Shown one piece after another: positions 54,901-62,196 of a stretch of DNA of 64,000 nucleotides. The stretch spans positions 17,824-81,823 of the forward strand of contig CAZJRI010000005.1 in assembly GCA_964548025.1 (NCBI GenBank), written 5' to 3'. Position 1 is the first letter of the stretch; each line of letters starts with the position of its first letter. The stretch comes from JAHRVQ01 sp964548025. GTDB taxonomy: Bacteria; Pseudomonadota; Gammaproteobacteria; Pseudomonadales; Azotimanducaceae. The translations under genes were made by a program, and so were the position numbers. A model generated the notes under the pieces. It worked only from the letters and a program-made list of their open reading frames with translations, had not been told where the DNA came from and did not search any database.

Positions 54901-56004
54901 ATCTTCCTTTCGCGTGCTCACCGCATAGTGCGCCATTGCTTCGGTCGCCTGGTTCCATCGACTCAATCCATCGTAGGTGCCTATCCACATGACGCCACCT
55001 CTGTCCTGGTAGATGGACATAATGTTGTTATTTGAGATGCTTCGACGGTTCAGCAGGTTATGTCTATAACGCAGGAATTTACCTGTATCAGCATCCAGGC
55101 GATTGAGACCATCAAAAGTGCCCACCCAGATCCGCCCTTTTGAATCTGTATACAAGTTGGTAATACGATTGTCCGACAGGCTTGATTCATTCTGAGGATC
55201 GTGAGCGAAATGATCAAACGTAGCGTTTTCTGAATTCATCGTATCGAGTTTGTTAATTCCGGCTTTGTCTGTTCCGATCCACAGTGCACCTTTCTTGTCC
55301 AGTGCAAGAGACTTTATATGGTTAGTGCTAATGCTTGCGGGGTTCCGGGCATCATGAGAGAAATGAAGAACTTTGCCGGTCTTAACCTCAAAGCGGTTTA
55401 GTCCAGCTTCAGTTCCCACCCAGAGATTACCGGAAAGATCTTCCTGTATCGCCCATATACGCTCGTTGGAAAACAGGGCTCGCGTATCTTCAGGATGTAT
55501 GAACTTGCCGGTACGCCGGTCAAATAGTTCCAATCCCCCGCCATCAGTACCAACCCAGAAATTACGCTGGCTGTCTTCGTAGATTACTCGCACCCTGTTT
55601 GTTGAGATGCTGTCTGGATGCCCCGTACTTATATAGTTGGTAAATGATTCATCGATTGGATTGTACTTTGACAAGCCACCGTTATCTGAGCCAATCCATA
55701 GAACGCCGTCGCCGTCTACGAGGAGTGTCCTGATTGCATTGTCAGATATTGATCCCTGAATGTTCGGGTCGTGAGAAAAGACAGTAATGTCATAACCGTC
55801 GAACCTGTTCAGGCCTTGTTGGGTAGCAAACCACATATAGCCGTCAGAATCCTGAACTACTTTGTAGACCTGGGATTGAGATAAACCATCAGCTCGTGAT
55901 AAATGTTGGAAGTGAATATTGGGTATCAGCTTTGCACTTGAAATTGATGCTGTTGTTAACAGCATTATCAGGGACAGTTGAGTTATACGAGTTAGCATAT
56001 TCAA
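51913..56004 (-). CDS. Hybrid two-component sensor kinase with double seven-bladed propeller
   Basis: The 1363-residue protein has a signal peptide, about 14 Reg_prop repeats (typical unit GDGVLWIGSDNGGLSKYN) spanning residues about 30-720, a Y_Y_Y domain (about 730-800), one TM helix (about 803-825), a PAS domain (about 870-985), HisKA with SGIAHDFNNILTAIYGYSQ (His near 1000), HATPase (LITNAGKAM, DSGIGM, GTGLGLSIAHG) and a C-terminal receiver (LIIDDEARVAD; phospho-Asp in VICDQKMP near 1293). The first codon is TTG or the ATG at 55998. The protein senses an extracellular ligand, probably a polymer, and phosphorelays through its receiver. It lacks a DNA-binding output. It is 19 bases downstream of the subtilase gene. 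Confidence 0.93.
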   Translation of the reverse strand: MNMLTRITQLSLIMLLTTASISSAKLIPNIHFQHLSRADGLSQSQVYKVVQDSDGYMWFATQQGLNRFDGYDITVFSHDPNIQGSISDNAIRTLLVDGDGVLWIGSDNGGLSKYNPIDESFTNYISTGHPDSISTNRVRVIYEDSQRNFWVGTDGGGLELFDRRTGKFIHPEDTRALFSNERIWAIQEDLSGNLWVGTEAGLNRFEVKTGKVLHFSHDARNPASISTNHIKSLALDKKGALWIGTDKAGINKLDTMNSENATFDHFAHDPQNESSLSDNRITNLYTDSKGRIWVGTFDGLNRLDADTGKFLRYRHNLLNRRSISNNNIMSIYQDRGGVMWIGTYDGLSRWNQATEAMAHYAVSTRKEDSVINATITSFAESENNQIWIGTFNAGLHLFNTGTQEIERITIDPNSAIDQVMALHVDSTGNLWLGTRSHGLSLRRKGTDKFIHFRHDPDNSNSLSANTVTSIAEDNLGNILIGTYTAGINLLNPDTRQIQRFQHEADQPESISSNRVLTIFKDSEQKIWVGTYGGGLNLFDTASGEFHSFKNQFRNPVSLSGNNVLAINEDEFGDFWIGTHSRGLNRWSRADRRQGIERFQHYSETNGLAGSSVYAIAKGNKQIWFSSNRGLSQYSLVTNSFRHLDISHGLQDAEFNQGAAITATNGKMYFGGINGFNSFHPDALNINSEAPQTVITMIASRNQRIKNVAMVQQQGLQLAHDESSLEFQFAGTDYSAPQQINYRYRLKGLDDHWIEAGNRRYASFTNLSHGSYVFQVAASNIDGVWNKNPTNVQIKIAPPPWLTWYAYFSYFMAFLTLCWVVYRVQAEKNQYTRELARINKELEREVSAGKTKEIALQVEKEKTQSYLDTADIIMIVINSNGLIQLINQTGCRILGSDEDQLVGQPLLRYVHSESQEEMKKWISGDLSEDIDTHYESSVVAADQSVSHIMWRFSFMQDETGEGAFLLASGMDVTDKRELEQAIQMKEKLAAIGTMASGIAHDFNNILTAIYGYSQLAVDQVEKPAASKEFLFRVLDATERAKELVARLLSVSKPADNDFQPCDLEPILEEVIALSKATLPPGVKMAVELDSDLKPVKADSTQIHQLLMNLITNAGKAMQDGGGMLEVSAGNIYLSEDDLPAHSDLIAGDHIRLIVKDSGIGMKQELLTTIFDPFFSSTGLGFGNDEGTGLGLSIAHGVVSGHNGHISVESKPGIGSVFTVILPCCADNLIYPKKGPDETVDSEGHILIIDDEARVADVCRQLLKVLGYSTTCYLNPLKALEEFKRNPDAFDLVICDQKMPRMLGTELLDEIRKYNSTVPTILMSGNLSPLEVLDPATAYMRKPFTITDLKQHVTKSLTKKLERST

Positions 56005-56023
56005 AAGGGTAATCCTGGTAGCT

Positions 56024-57988
56024 TTATTCCTGCGAGACCCAGGTATTTATCTGTACCCTGTTTTTCAATTTCTGACTTCTGCAAGCCGCTGACTTGCAGG
56101 ATCTGTCTCTTTTCCAATATTTCTTCATGCTGTGTTTTAGAGAGCTATGTTTTTTAGAGCGATATTTCAAAGAGCTATGTTTCAAAGAGCTATGTTTCAA
56201 AGAGCTATGTTTCAAGGAGTGGTCACAGTCCGGATCTGTCTTCTGATGAAAGCCGGTAACTTTGTCAGTCCACCCTCGGGTACAATCTGTATTTGTTGAG
56301 TCCTCGCTCGATGGTGAGGCGTCGTTCCACAGGATACCATCGTTCCAGAGAATGCCGTCGTTCCAGAGAATGCCGTCGTTCCACAGGATACCGTCATTCC
56401 ATAGAATGCCATCGTTCCAAAGGATACCGTCGTTAGATATCCTGCCATCGTTCCACAGAATTCCGTCATTCCAGAGGACACCGTCATTCCACAAGATGCC
56501 GTTATTTGAAATCGTGGTATCGTTCCAGAGGATGCCATCATTCCAAAGAACACCATCATTCCAGAGAATGCCGTTTGGCCCCTCCAGATAGTAGTTTCCA
56601 CTGTTATCTTTCTTCGCCCAACCCATGTAATGCTGTGTGCCGTCAATATCCAGATTGATATCAAGACCCTGGTTTGCGCATGAATGTGCTGTGCTGTACA
56701 CGGCATCATAAGCGTTCACCAGGCCTGCACCCTGGAGAAACAGGCTATACAACAAATTACCTTCACCGTCTGTCGCGAGTTTAGCCGTCGCTTTCAGTCG
56801 ACACTTTATATCGTCTGGTGAAAGGGTAGGCTCAGAAGCGAGCATGAGCGCTGAAATACCACTAACGACGGCTGCCGCCTGGGAAGTGCCTGACATAGTG
56901 AAATAGTAACTTCCGTTGTGAAACTCGCGGTGATCCCTTGCAAGCTGCGCATTGCCCTTCATGATCGAGTTAATGTGGCCGCCGGGTGCGACGAGATCTG
57001 GTTTGACAAAAGCTTCAAGTGTTGGCCCCCCTGAAGAAAAACTGGCCATTCGATCATCACTGGTATCTTCTGGCGTGTAGTTGTCAGTCATCGCACCGAC
57101 TGTCACGATATAGGGGAGGTTCCCGGGAACGCCGATGCTCATGGGTGAGGGGCCGTTGTTGCCAGCGGATGCGACAACCACGACACCTGCCTGCCAGAGT
57201 CGCATAACTGCCTGGTTGATCGGATCGTTCCAGTAAAAAGAAGTTGGCGCGCCACTGAATGACAGATTCAATACTCTGATGTTGTATTGATCCTTATGAC
57301 GCAATACCCAATCCAGCCCCCTGACAATATCGGCGTAAGTACTCGTACCGTATTTGTCGAATGACTTTACAACGACGAGATTCGCGTCCGGCGCAATACC
57401 ACGAAATGCACCCTGCATATTCTTTGAACTGTTAACAGCGATTGCGGCAAGATGGCTGCCATGGCCGTTGTCATCTTCCTGTCTCCATTTGCGATTGGAC
57501 AGGGAATCGTAGTAAGCGAGCAGGCGTTTATGTCTTCTGGAATTTTTCTCGAGGTATTTGTTTCTGGTAATGCCTGTATCCAGAAACGCGATGGTGACGC
57601 CCTGACCGGTTAGCCCTTCCAGATGTAACCTGTCTGCATGTGTCAGCGTTGTATAGTCGCTACCCTGATGAGGAGTTCCTCGTGCTGTTACCTGAAGCTG
57701 ATCGTTGCGATAGACGGAAGTGACCTCCGGGCGGCTGGTAAGCCAGTCGAGTTCTTTTTGATTAATTGAAACAGCGATGGCATTTATTATATTTAGTTCA
57801 TGGCTGATGGTGATACCGGATGATTGTGCCAGCGTGATGAGTTCTCTGGTGGAAGAGCCGGCGAGGATATATGTCCTGGGTGATTTCGAATCGATGAATA
57901 AATCAGACAATTGAGACTGAAATCCAGGGACAAATAACAAACTCACAAATACAGCCATCAAACCCATTGTCGATTTAATGATTCGCAT
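56024..57988 (-). CDS. Exported subtilisin-like S8 protease with hexad repeats and basic tail
   Basis: The 654-residue protein has a signal peptide (to about residue 24), an inhibitor-like propeptide (about 30-95), and an S8 catalytic domain with Asp near 137 (TIAFLDTGI), His near 178 (GHGSHLAAI) and Ser near 367 (SGTSQAAAVVS). Residues about 470-555 are about 14 hexads such as NDGILW, with every fourth hexad of the first eight being TIS or RIS-like. A cysteine-containing linker follows, then KHSSL-type repeats and a very basic end (about 588-654). The protease is exported; the repeats and tail may anchor or tether it to an anionic surface, an inference. It is cotranscribed with the sensor kinase. 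Confidence 0.92.
   Translation of the reverse strand: MRIIKSTMGLMAVFVSLLFVPGFQSQLSDLFIDSKSPRTYILAGSSTRELITLAQSSGITISHELNIINAIAVSINQKELDWLTSRPEVTSVYRNDQLQVTARGTPHQGSDYTTLTHADRLHLEGLTGQGVTIAFLDTGITRNKYLEKNSRRHKRLLAYYDSLSNRKWRQEDDNGHGSHLAAIAVNSSKNMQGAFRGIAPDANLVVVKSFDKYGTSTYADIVRGLDWVLRHKDQYNIRVLNLSFSGAPTSFYWNDPINQAVMRLWQAGVVVVASAGNNGPSPMSIGVPGNLPYIVTVGAMTDNYTPEDTSDDRMASFSSGGPTLEAFVKPDLVAPGGHINSIMKGNAQLARDHREFHNGSYYFTMSGTSQAAAVVSGISALMLASEPTLSPDDIKCRLKATAKLATDGEGNLLYSLFLQGAGLVNAYDAVYSTAHSCANQGLDINLDIDGTQHYMGWAKKDNSGNYYLEGPNGILWNDGVLWNDGILWNDTTISNNGILWNDGVLWNDGILWNDGRISNDGILWNDGILWNDGILWNDGILWNDGILWNDGILWNDASPSSEDSTNTDCTRGWTDKVTGFHQKTDPDCDHSLKHSSLKHSSLKHSSLKYRSKKHSSLKHSMKKYWKRDRSCKSAACRSQKLKNRVQINTWVSQE
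56171..56215 (-). repeat. Three exact 15-bp repeats encoding KHSSL in the protease tail
   Basis: AGAGCTATGTTTCAA is exact at 56171-56185, 56186-56200 and 56201-56215, with diverged copies to 56141. Each encodes one pentapeptide, so slippage would change tail length without frameshift. Confidence 0.95.
56325..56574 (-). repeat. 18-bp tandem repeats encoding NDGILW hexads in the protease
   Basis: About fourteen 18-base units encode the hexad. Third-position variation between units shows selection for the peptide rather than recent duplication alone. A 24-residue super-repeat (three hexads plus an IS-type hexad) occurs twice, followed by six identical hexads. Confidence 0.9.
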
Positions 57989-58465
57989 ACTATTGTCTAT
58001 TTGTTCATTCTTTGTCGTTCAACTATCAACTATTAGAGCTTCTGATAACAGGGCGGGGCTATATTGTATAGACATAAGGCGAATTTTTTATATTGCTGTC
58101 TCATCTGACATACCACATATGGCTTGGGTCAACTAACGCCTCAACGAGAGTAACACGATATGAGGGATACCGCATGGTGCGAAGGATACCAGCGATCTGG
58201 TAATTTGAATCACGATTTTGGCCGACAAGCCAACGACTGACTACGGGGCGTCCAATAGGTCGAAGTATCCGACCAACGGTTCAACAATCCTGGTACTCTC
58301 CCAGACGTTCTATATGAAATGAAAGACATGAAATGAAAAACACGAAATGAAAAACACGAAATGAAGAATACGAAATGGAGAGCATTCAAGAAGTCCCTAA
58401 ATCTGACATTGTTAGTGGTTAATGACCAGGTTTTCCTTGATGACTGGATGTTAAGCCGATTACGC
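57989..58465. other. Gene-free stretch with 14-bp tandem repeats
   Basis: No convincing gene lies here; the minus-strand frame at 58210-58473 is a low-complexity reading of the repeats at 58314-58383. The left end is the promoter region of the subtilase-kinase unit. Confidence 0.5.
58314..58383 (+). repeat. Five 14-bp tandem repeats (A[T/C]GAAATGAAAAAC)
   Basis: Five consecutive 14-base units, three nearly identical, form a microsatellite-like run about 80 bases 3' of the FG-GAP gene stop. No gene spans it. Confidence 0.92.
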
Positions 58466-59938
58466 CTAGTCACTCACATTACCAACGGCCACCGGCACCC
58501 AGTCCTGATCTGAAACTGATCTGATCGCAGTGCTGCTGGTTCTCGTTCCGCCGTTCATCATCCACAAGCGATTAGTGCCATCGTTAGCGTTACGCCATAA
58601 AATATCAGCCATACCGTCATCGTTCATATCAAAGACCGCAAAAGGGCTCCAGTCTGATGATGTGCCGGGGATAGAACTTCTGGATTCCCTTTCCGCGCCG
58701 TTCATTATCCATATGGAGTTCGAGCCAGTATCCGGGTTGCGCCACAAGATGTCATCGGCACTGAAGCCATTAAAATCACCAATCCCCGCAACTTCCCAGG
58801 CACCTGAAACACTTGGGAGCATGCCTCGTGCGGTGATATTTTTACCATCCATCAGCCATACAATGTTGTCGCCGTTAGTATTTCTCCACAGCAGGTCTGT
58901 GCGACCATCGTTGTCAAAGTCGCCACTTCCAGCAACACGCCAGTCGACCGAGACAGTTCTTACTGCTTCGGAACTCAGACGGGATGTTCCATTCATCTTC
59001 CAATATCGGTTGTTGCCGGTGGTAGTGTTTCGCCACATCAAATCAGCAATACCGTCCAGATCAAAGTCACCTATAGCAGCAATCGACCAGTCAGGGTGGG
59101 CGCTGGTTACAGCGACGGATGATGTTCTGGCACCGCCACTTATCGTCCAGAGCCTGTTTTCTCCTCGTGTTTGATGCCTGAAGAAGATCTCGTCGGCACC
59201 ATTGCCCGTGAAGTCCGCCAGACCTTCGATATGCCATAGATCGTCCGCGACCGTATTTAATGCGTACCGCTTAACGCGATGCTGACTCTCCATGCTCCAT
59301 AGAACATTCTGGCCACTGGTTTCATGACGCCAGGCGATTTCTCTGGGTGAGCCGGTGGCATCACTGGGGTCGAGTGGATCGAAGCCAATGCTGAGTTCGA
59401 TTTCGTCAGACAATCCATCGCCATCGTCATCAGTATCTGCGTTGTTGCCGATTTGATCGAGATCTGAGTCAAGCCATTCGGTAGGATCATCAGGAAATTC
59501 ATCTTCCTCGTCACTGACGCCATCTTCATCACTGTCAAGGTTGATTGTGGGCGCAATATACTCAATGTCGAAGTAGCTGAACTCTGAATTTTCAGATCGC
59601 CAGAACAAACGAACATAGAAAGTGCTACCGTCAGCGGGGATACCAATCTTGAGAGATTCCTGCTGAGGCGCCTCAGCAAAGTCATAACGATTCATATGAG
59701 TTATTCGCTGGATGTCCCAGGCGCCGGGTTCGCTGCCGACGTAAATCGCCCAGTCAACGACACCTGCGTCTGCCGGAGAACTCCAGCGCAGTGTGACGAT
59801 AGCCCCTTCTCCAAGCGGTGTCGCGTCTGTTATCTTTCCTGGTGCGGGACTCAGCATTTGCGGGTCTTCCGCTTGAATGGAAAAAGCACAGCAGCCGATA
59901 ATAAGGCAGAGACAGAAGCAGCGAGATGAGCTATTCAT
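58466..59938 (-). CDS. Exported FG-GAP propeller protein with TSP3-like calcium segment
   Basis: The 490-residue protein has a signal peptide (to about residue 23), a fibronectin-like domain (about 25-128), an Asp-rich thrombospondin type 3-like segment (about 132-195: DSDEDGVSDEEDEFPDD, TDDDGDGLSDEIEL) and six FG-GAP/VCBS repeats (about 196-490; IGDFDLDGIADLMWRN). It binds calcium and is extracellular; ligand or adhesion role is inferred. The ATG overlaps the preceding metalloprotease stop by eight bases, so the two are coupled. Its propeller is the near counterpart of that in the VWA protein at 15698-18157. Confidence 0.88.
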   Translation of the reverse strand: MNSSSRCFCLCLIIGCCAFSIQAEDPQMLSPAPGKITDATPLGEGAIVTLRWSSPADAGVVDWAIYVGSEPGAWDIQRITHMNRYDFAEAPQQESLKIGIPADGSTFYVRLFWRSENSEFSYFDIEYIAPTINLDSDEDGVSDEEDEFPDDPTEWLDSDLDQIGNNADTDDDGDGLSDEIELSIGFDPLDPSDATGSPREIAWRHETSGQNVLWSMESQHRVKRYALNTVADDLWHIEGLADFTGNGADEIFFRHQTRGENRLWTISGGARTSSVAVTSAHPDWSIAAIGDFDLDGIADLMWRNTTTGNNRYWKMNGTSRLSSEAVRTVSVDWRVAGSGDFDNDGRTDLLWRNTNGDNIVWLMDGKNITARGMLPSVSGAWEVAGIGDFNGFSADDILWRNPDTGSNSIWIMNGAERESRSSIPGTSSDWSPFAVFDMNDDGMADILWRNANDGTNRLWMMNGGTRTSSTAIRSVSDQDWVPVAVGNVSD

Positions 59939-61703
59939 TGATCAGGATTCTAAATTGCTGATCAATGCCATTTGTTCTCAGTACATTGTATTCATCGGCA
60001 TCGAGCACCTGTACAGTGAAAACGTAGCTCCCTGCGATAGCGGGCTGACCTGTCAACACGCCATTAAATTCGTTCAGTACCAGGCCGGGAGGTAAACCAC
60101 CCTTCGTCACAGTAAACTGGTATCCGGGAATACCACCATGTACCTCAATCAAATCGTTGTAGTCCCTGCCAACAACGCCTGATGCCAAAGTGTCAGATGT
60201 AATTGACATGCTGGTCAGCATGGTTGTATCACGCAGTTCCCAGCCGACTGCCTGCATCAGCAGTAGATCAAATTTTTTGAAAAGCGTTCTGCCCCAATCA
60301 CCTTGTTTATTCGATTCGAAGGTTTCACCAAGCAGGACGACATGATCGGTTTTATACATTGGCTGGCAGGTGCCCGTATAAGTCATCAGTTCACTATCAT
60401 CTATGCAAAGGTTGTCACTGAAAAACCACTCCCCCCAACGTGGCCAGTCAGTCGACATGGTTAAACCGTGGTTCAGCTCATGCAGATTTGGCCAGTAGAT
60501 ATCCCCTCGCAAGTGAGCGCACCATTCAGAATCATCCGGGCATTCAATACAGCCATTACCGGGGTCATTGTATGAGTCACCGAGACATTCACCATTGCGT
60601 CCAAAGATCCACGTGTTCGTTCTCCACCACTCATCTTCAGGAAGATACATGCGCGTATTAACATAGGTGGAAAGGGCATCTCTTGGATTCGCGCCCCAGA
60701 ATCCGCACGCGGGAAAGTCGGTGTCGATACCGTTGCGCTTATGTAGCTTTTGGCTGGCCAGGCCACCACCGCCACTATGCGAATTGATAAAAAGGTAATG
60801 GCCGGAATCATAGGCATAGCCGTTAGTTGCAAAACCTGATCTTTCTTCGACCGTCCAGTTTACGAACGTCTCACATTCACCTGCTTCAACCGTGTCAAAA
60901 CGCATATCTTCAAAAAAGTAGGCAATATCATCCAGTATCCGTTCTGCTGATTCCCGGACCACTGTACCGTCTTCAGTGCCCTCCAGGTAGTTAAACCAGT
61001 CGGTGCTGTAGTCAATGTGGAATTTGAATTCGGTTGTACGTTCCGGCCGATCCTGGTCGCAGACACTAACGGGCATTTCTTGTCGATAGACTGTGTTCCG
61101 TGAATCAGTCATCTCAATCATCAGGTTATGAAGTTCATCATCACCATCCCTGTCTGGATGGATCCCCAGATGAAGCTCCAAGGGAAAATTATCCTCAAAG
61201 AAATTTCGCGATCCCCGGCTCAGACCCATCTGCTCAAGCTGGGTATCGGTCAGGTCATGTGCAACACCACCGAATACTTCTAATTCATCCCCGACAGTAG
61301 TAAGGGTGACACCCCATAGCGGGCCTTCTTCATTGTGGACGGACATATAGTCCCTTATGTCATAAGGGTGCTCATCCCGCTGTCGCTGGAAGAGATACAA
61401 ACGGGGAGAACCGGCAGCAGTAATCCGAAAGGTGACAGGGTAGGTAACGTTTGCAGGCGGAACGATCGAGAACCTGAACTGGGGATTTTCCATAAAGCCT
61501 TCCCAGTCCAGGATTGGCATACCTGAGTGTGTAATATCGCGACCAAAACGATCCTGCACTCGCAACGCGTCTGCAGATCCTTCAGGTGAATCGTAGTTGA
61601 TGGCTGCAATACAGGAACGCCAGGGGTTAATGTCTTCTGCTTGCGCAAGTGTCGTCAGACTTAAGCTAAGTGAGATGACAATTAAGAAAAGTGTGCGAAA
61701 CAT
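59931..61703 (-). CDS. Exported putative zinc metalloprotease with C-terminal Ig-like domain
   Basis: A start at ATG 61703 gives a 590-residue protein with a signal peptide ending at TLAQAED; a frame from 61751 adds 16 residues without such a signal. The central part has HELNH (His408, Glu409, His412), the HExxH zinc motif, in a strand/helix setting NLHELNHGLTM. Downstream WGEWFFSD offers a Glu as third ligand, unproven. The C-terminal ~90 residues (GGIPGYQFTVTKGGLPPG, TGQPAIAGSYVFTVQV) are a He_PIG-type Ig domain. The rest is unlike families I know. It is translationally coupled to the FG-GAP gene and may form a secreted protease-adhesin pair. Confidence 0.7.
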   Translation of the reverse strand: MFRTLFLIVISLSLSLTTLAQAEDINPWRSCIAAINYDSPEGSADALRVQDRFGRDITHSGMPILDWEGFMENPQFRFSIVPPANVTYPVTFRITAAGSPRLYLFQRQRDEHPYDIRDYMSVHNEEGPLWGVTLTTVGDELEVFGGVAHDLTDTQLEQMGLSRGSRNFFEDNFPLELHLGIHPDRDGDDELHNLMIEMTDSRNTVYRQEMPVSVCDQDRPERTTEFKFHIDYSTDWFNYLEGTEDGTVVRESAERILDDIAYFFEDMRFDTVEAGECETFVNWTVEERSGFATNGYAYDSGHYLFINSHSGGGGLASQKLHKRNGIDTDFPACGFWGANPRDALSTYVNTRMYLPEDEWWRTNTWIFGRNGECLGDSYNDPGNGCIECPDDSEWCAHLRGDIYWPNLHELNHGLTMSTDWPRWGEWFFSDNLCIDDSELMTYTGTCQPMYKTDHVVLLGETFESNKQGDWGRTLFKKFDLLLMQAVGWELRDTTMLTSMSITSDTLASGVVGRDYNDLIEVHGGIPGYQFTVTKGGLPPGLVLNEFNGVLTGQPAIAGSYVFTVQVLDADEYNVLRTNGIDQQFRILINE

Positions 61704-61849
61704 GTTATGTGCGTCTAGATACTGCTTTGAATTGAAAAGAGTTGAATTCATGGTCTAGTGCCAGCGCATTCCCATACTTAGCCTAGCCTGTTAGCAGGAG
61801 AATTGAAAGCAAGCTCTCTGATGTGTCACTCGACTTATCAAAGCTATGA

Positions 61850-62171
61850 TTGTTGGATATGTTTGCTTTCCTCGTGAGGTGCAGGACGTTAATGCCCGGC
61901 TTTGTCGACAACCCTATTCATCTAACACTGCCAGAACCGACGTTACCACTTATGGAGACTGACAAGACCTGGGAGGATATGGCAATCGCGCAGGTTCTAC
62001 AGGCCGAAAGGTGCCTACGCCGATATCCTGATTGTAGACGGCAATCCATTAGAGGATCTTTCTGTCATTGGCACACAGGATAAATGGTTTGATGGCCCTA
62101 TACGTCCAGAGGGAGTACGAACGCTGCGTGTCATTATGAAAGACGGCAAGATCTACAAGAATACGTTGTAG
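61850..62171 (+). pseudogene. Decayed amidohydrolase remnant
   Basis: The 5' part contains TLMPGFVDNPIHLTL, the metal-binding HxH region start of amidohydrolases, but with the usual AHVH degraded to NPIH, and then lost sequence. From 62010 a different frame reads GAYADILIVDGNPLEDLSVI and, to the stop at 62169-62171, RVIMKDGKIYKNTL, the conserved C-terminus. Most of the central catalytic domain is missing. Two ends joined by a large deletion and frame change indicate a pseudogene. It lies between two intact minus-strand genes. Confidence 0.85.
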
Positions 62172-62196
62172 AAACAGTTTCTTTGAACAGACAATT

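Noticed and set aside
56262..56591. Plus-strand frame opposite the hexad repeats
   Set aside because: It is the antisense reading of the repeats in the subtilase gene, not a gene.
58210..58473. Phe-rich minus-strand frame
   Set aside because: Low-complexity translation of the 14-bp repeats with no start signal.
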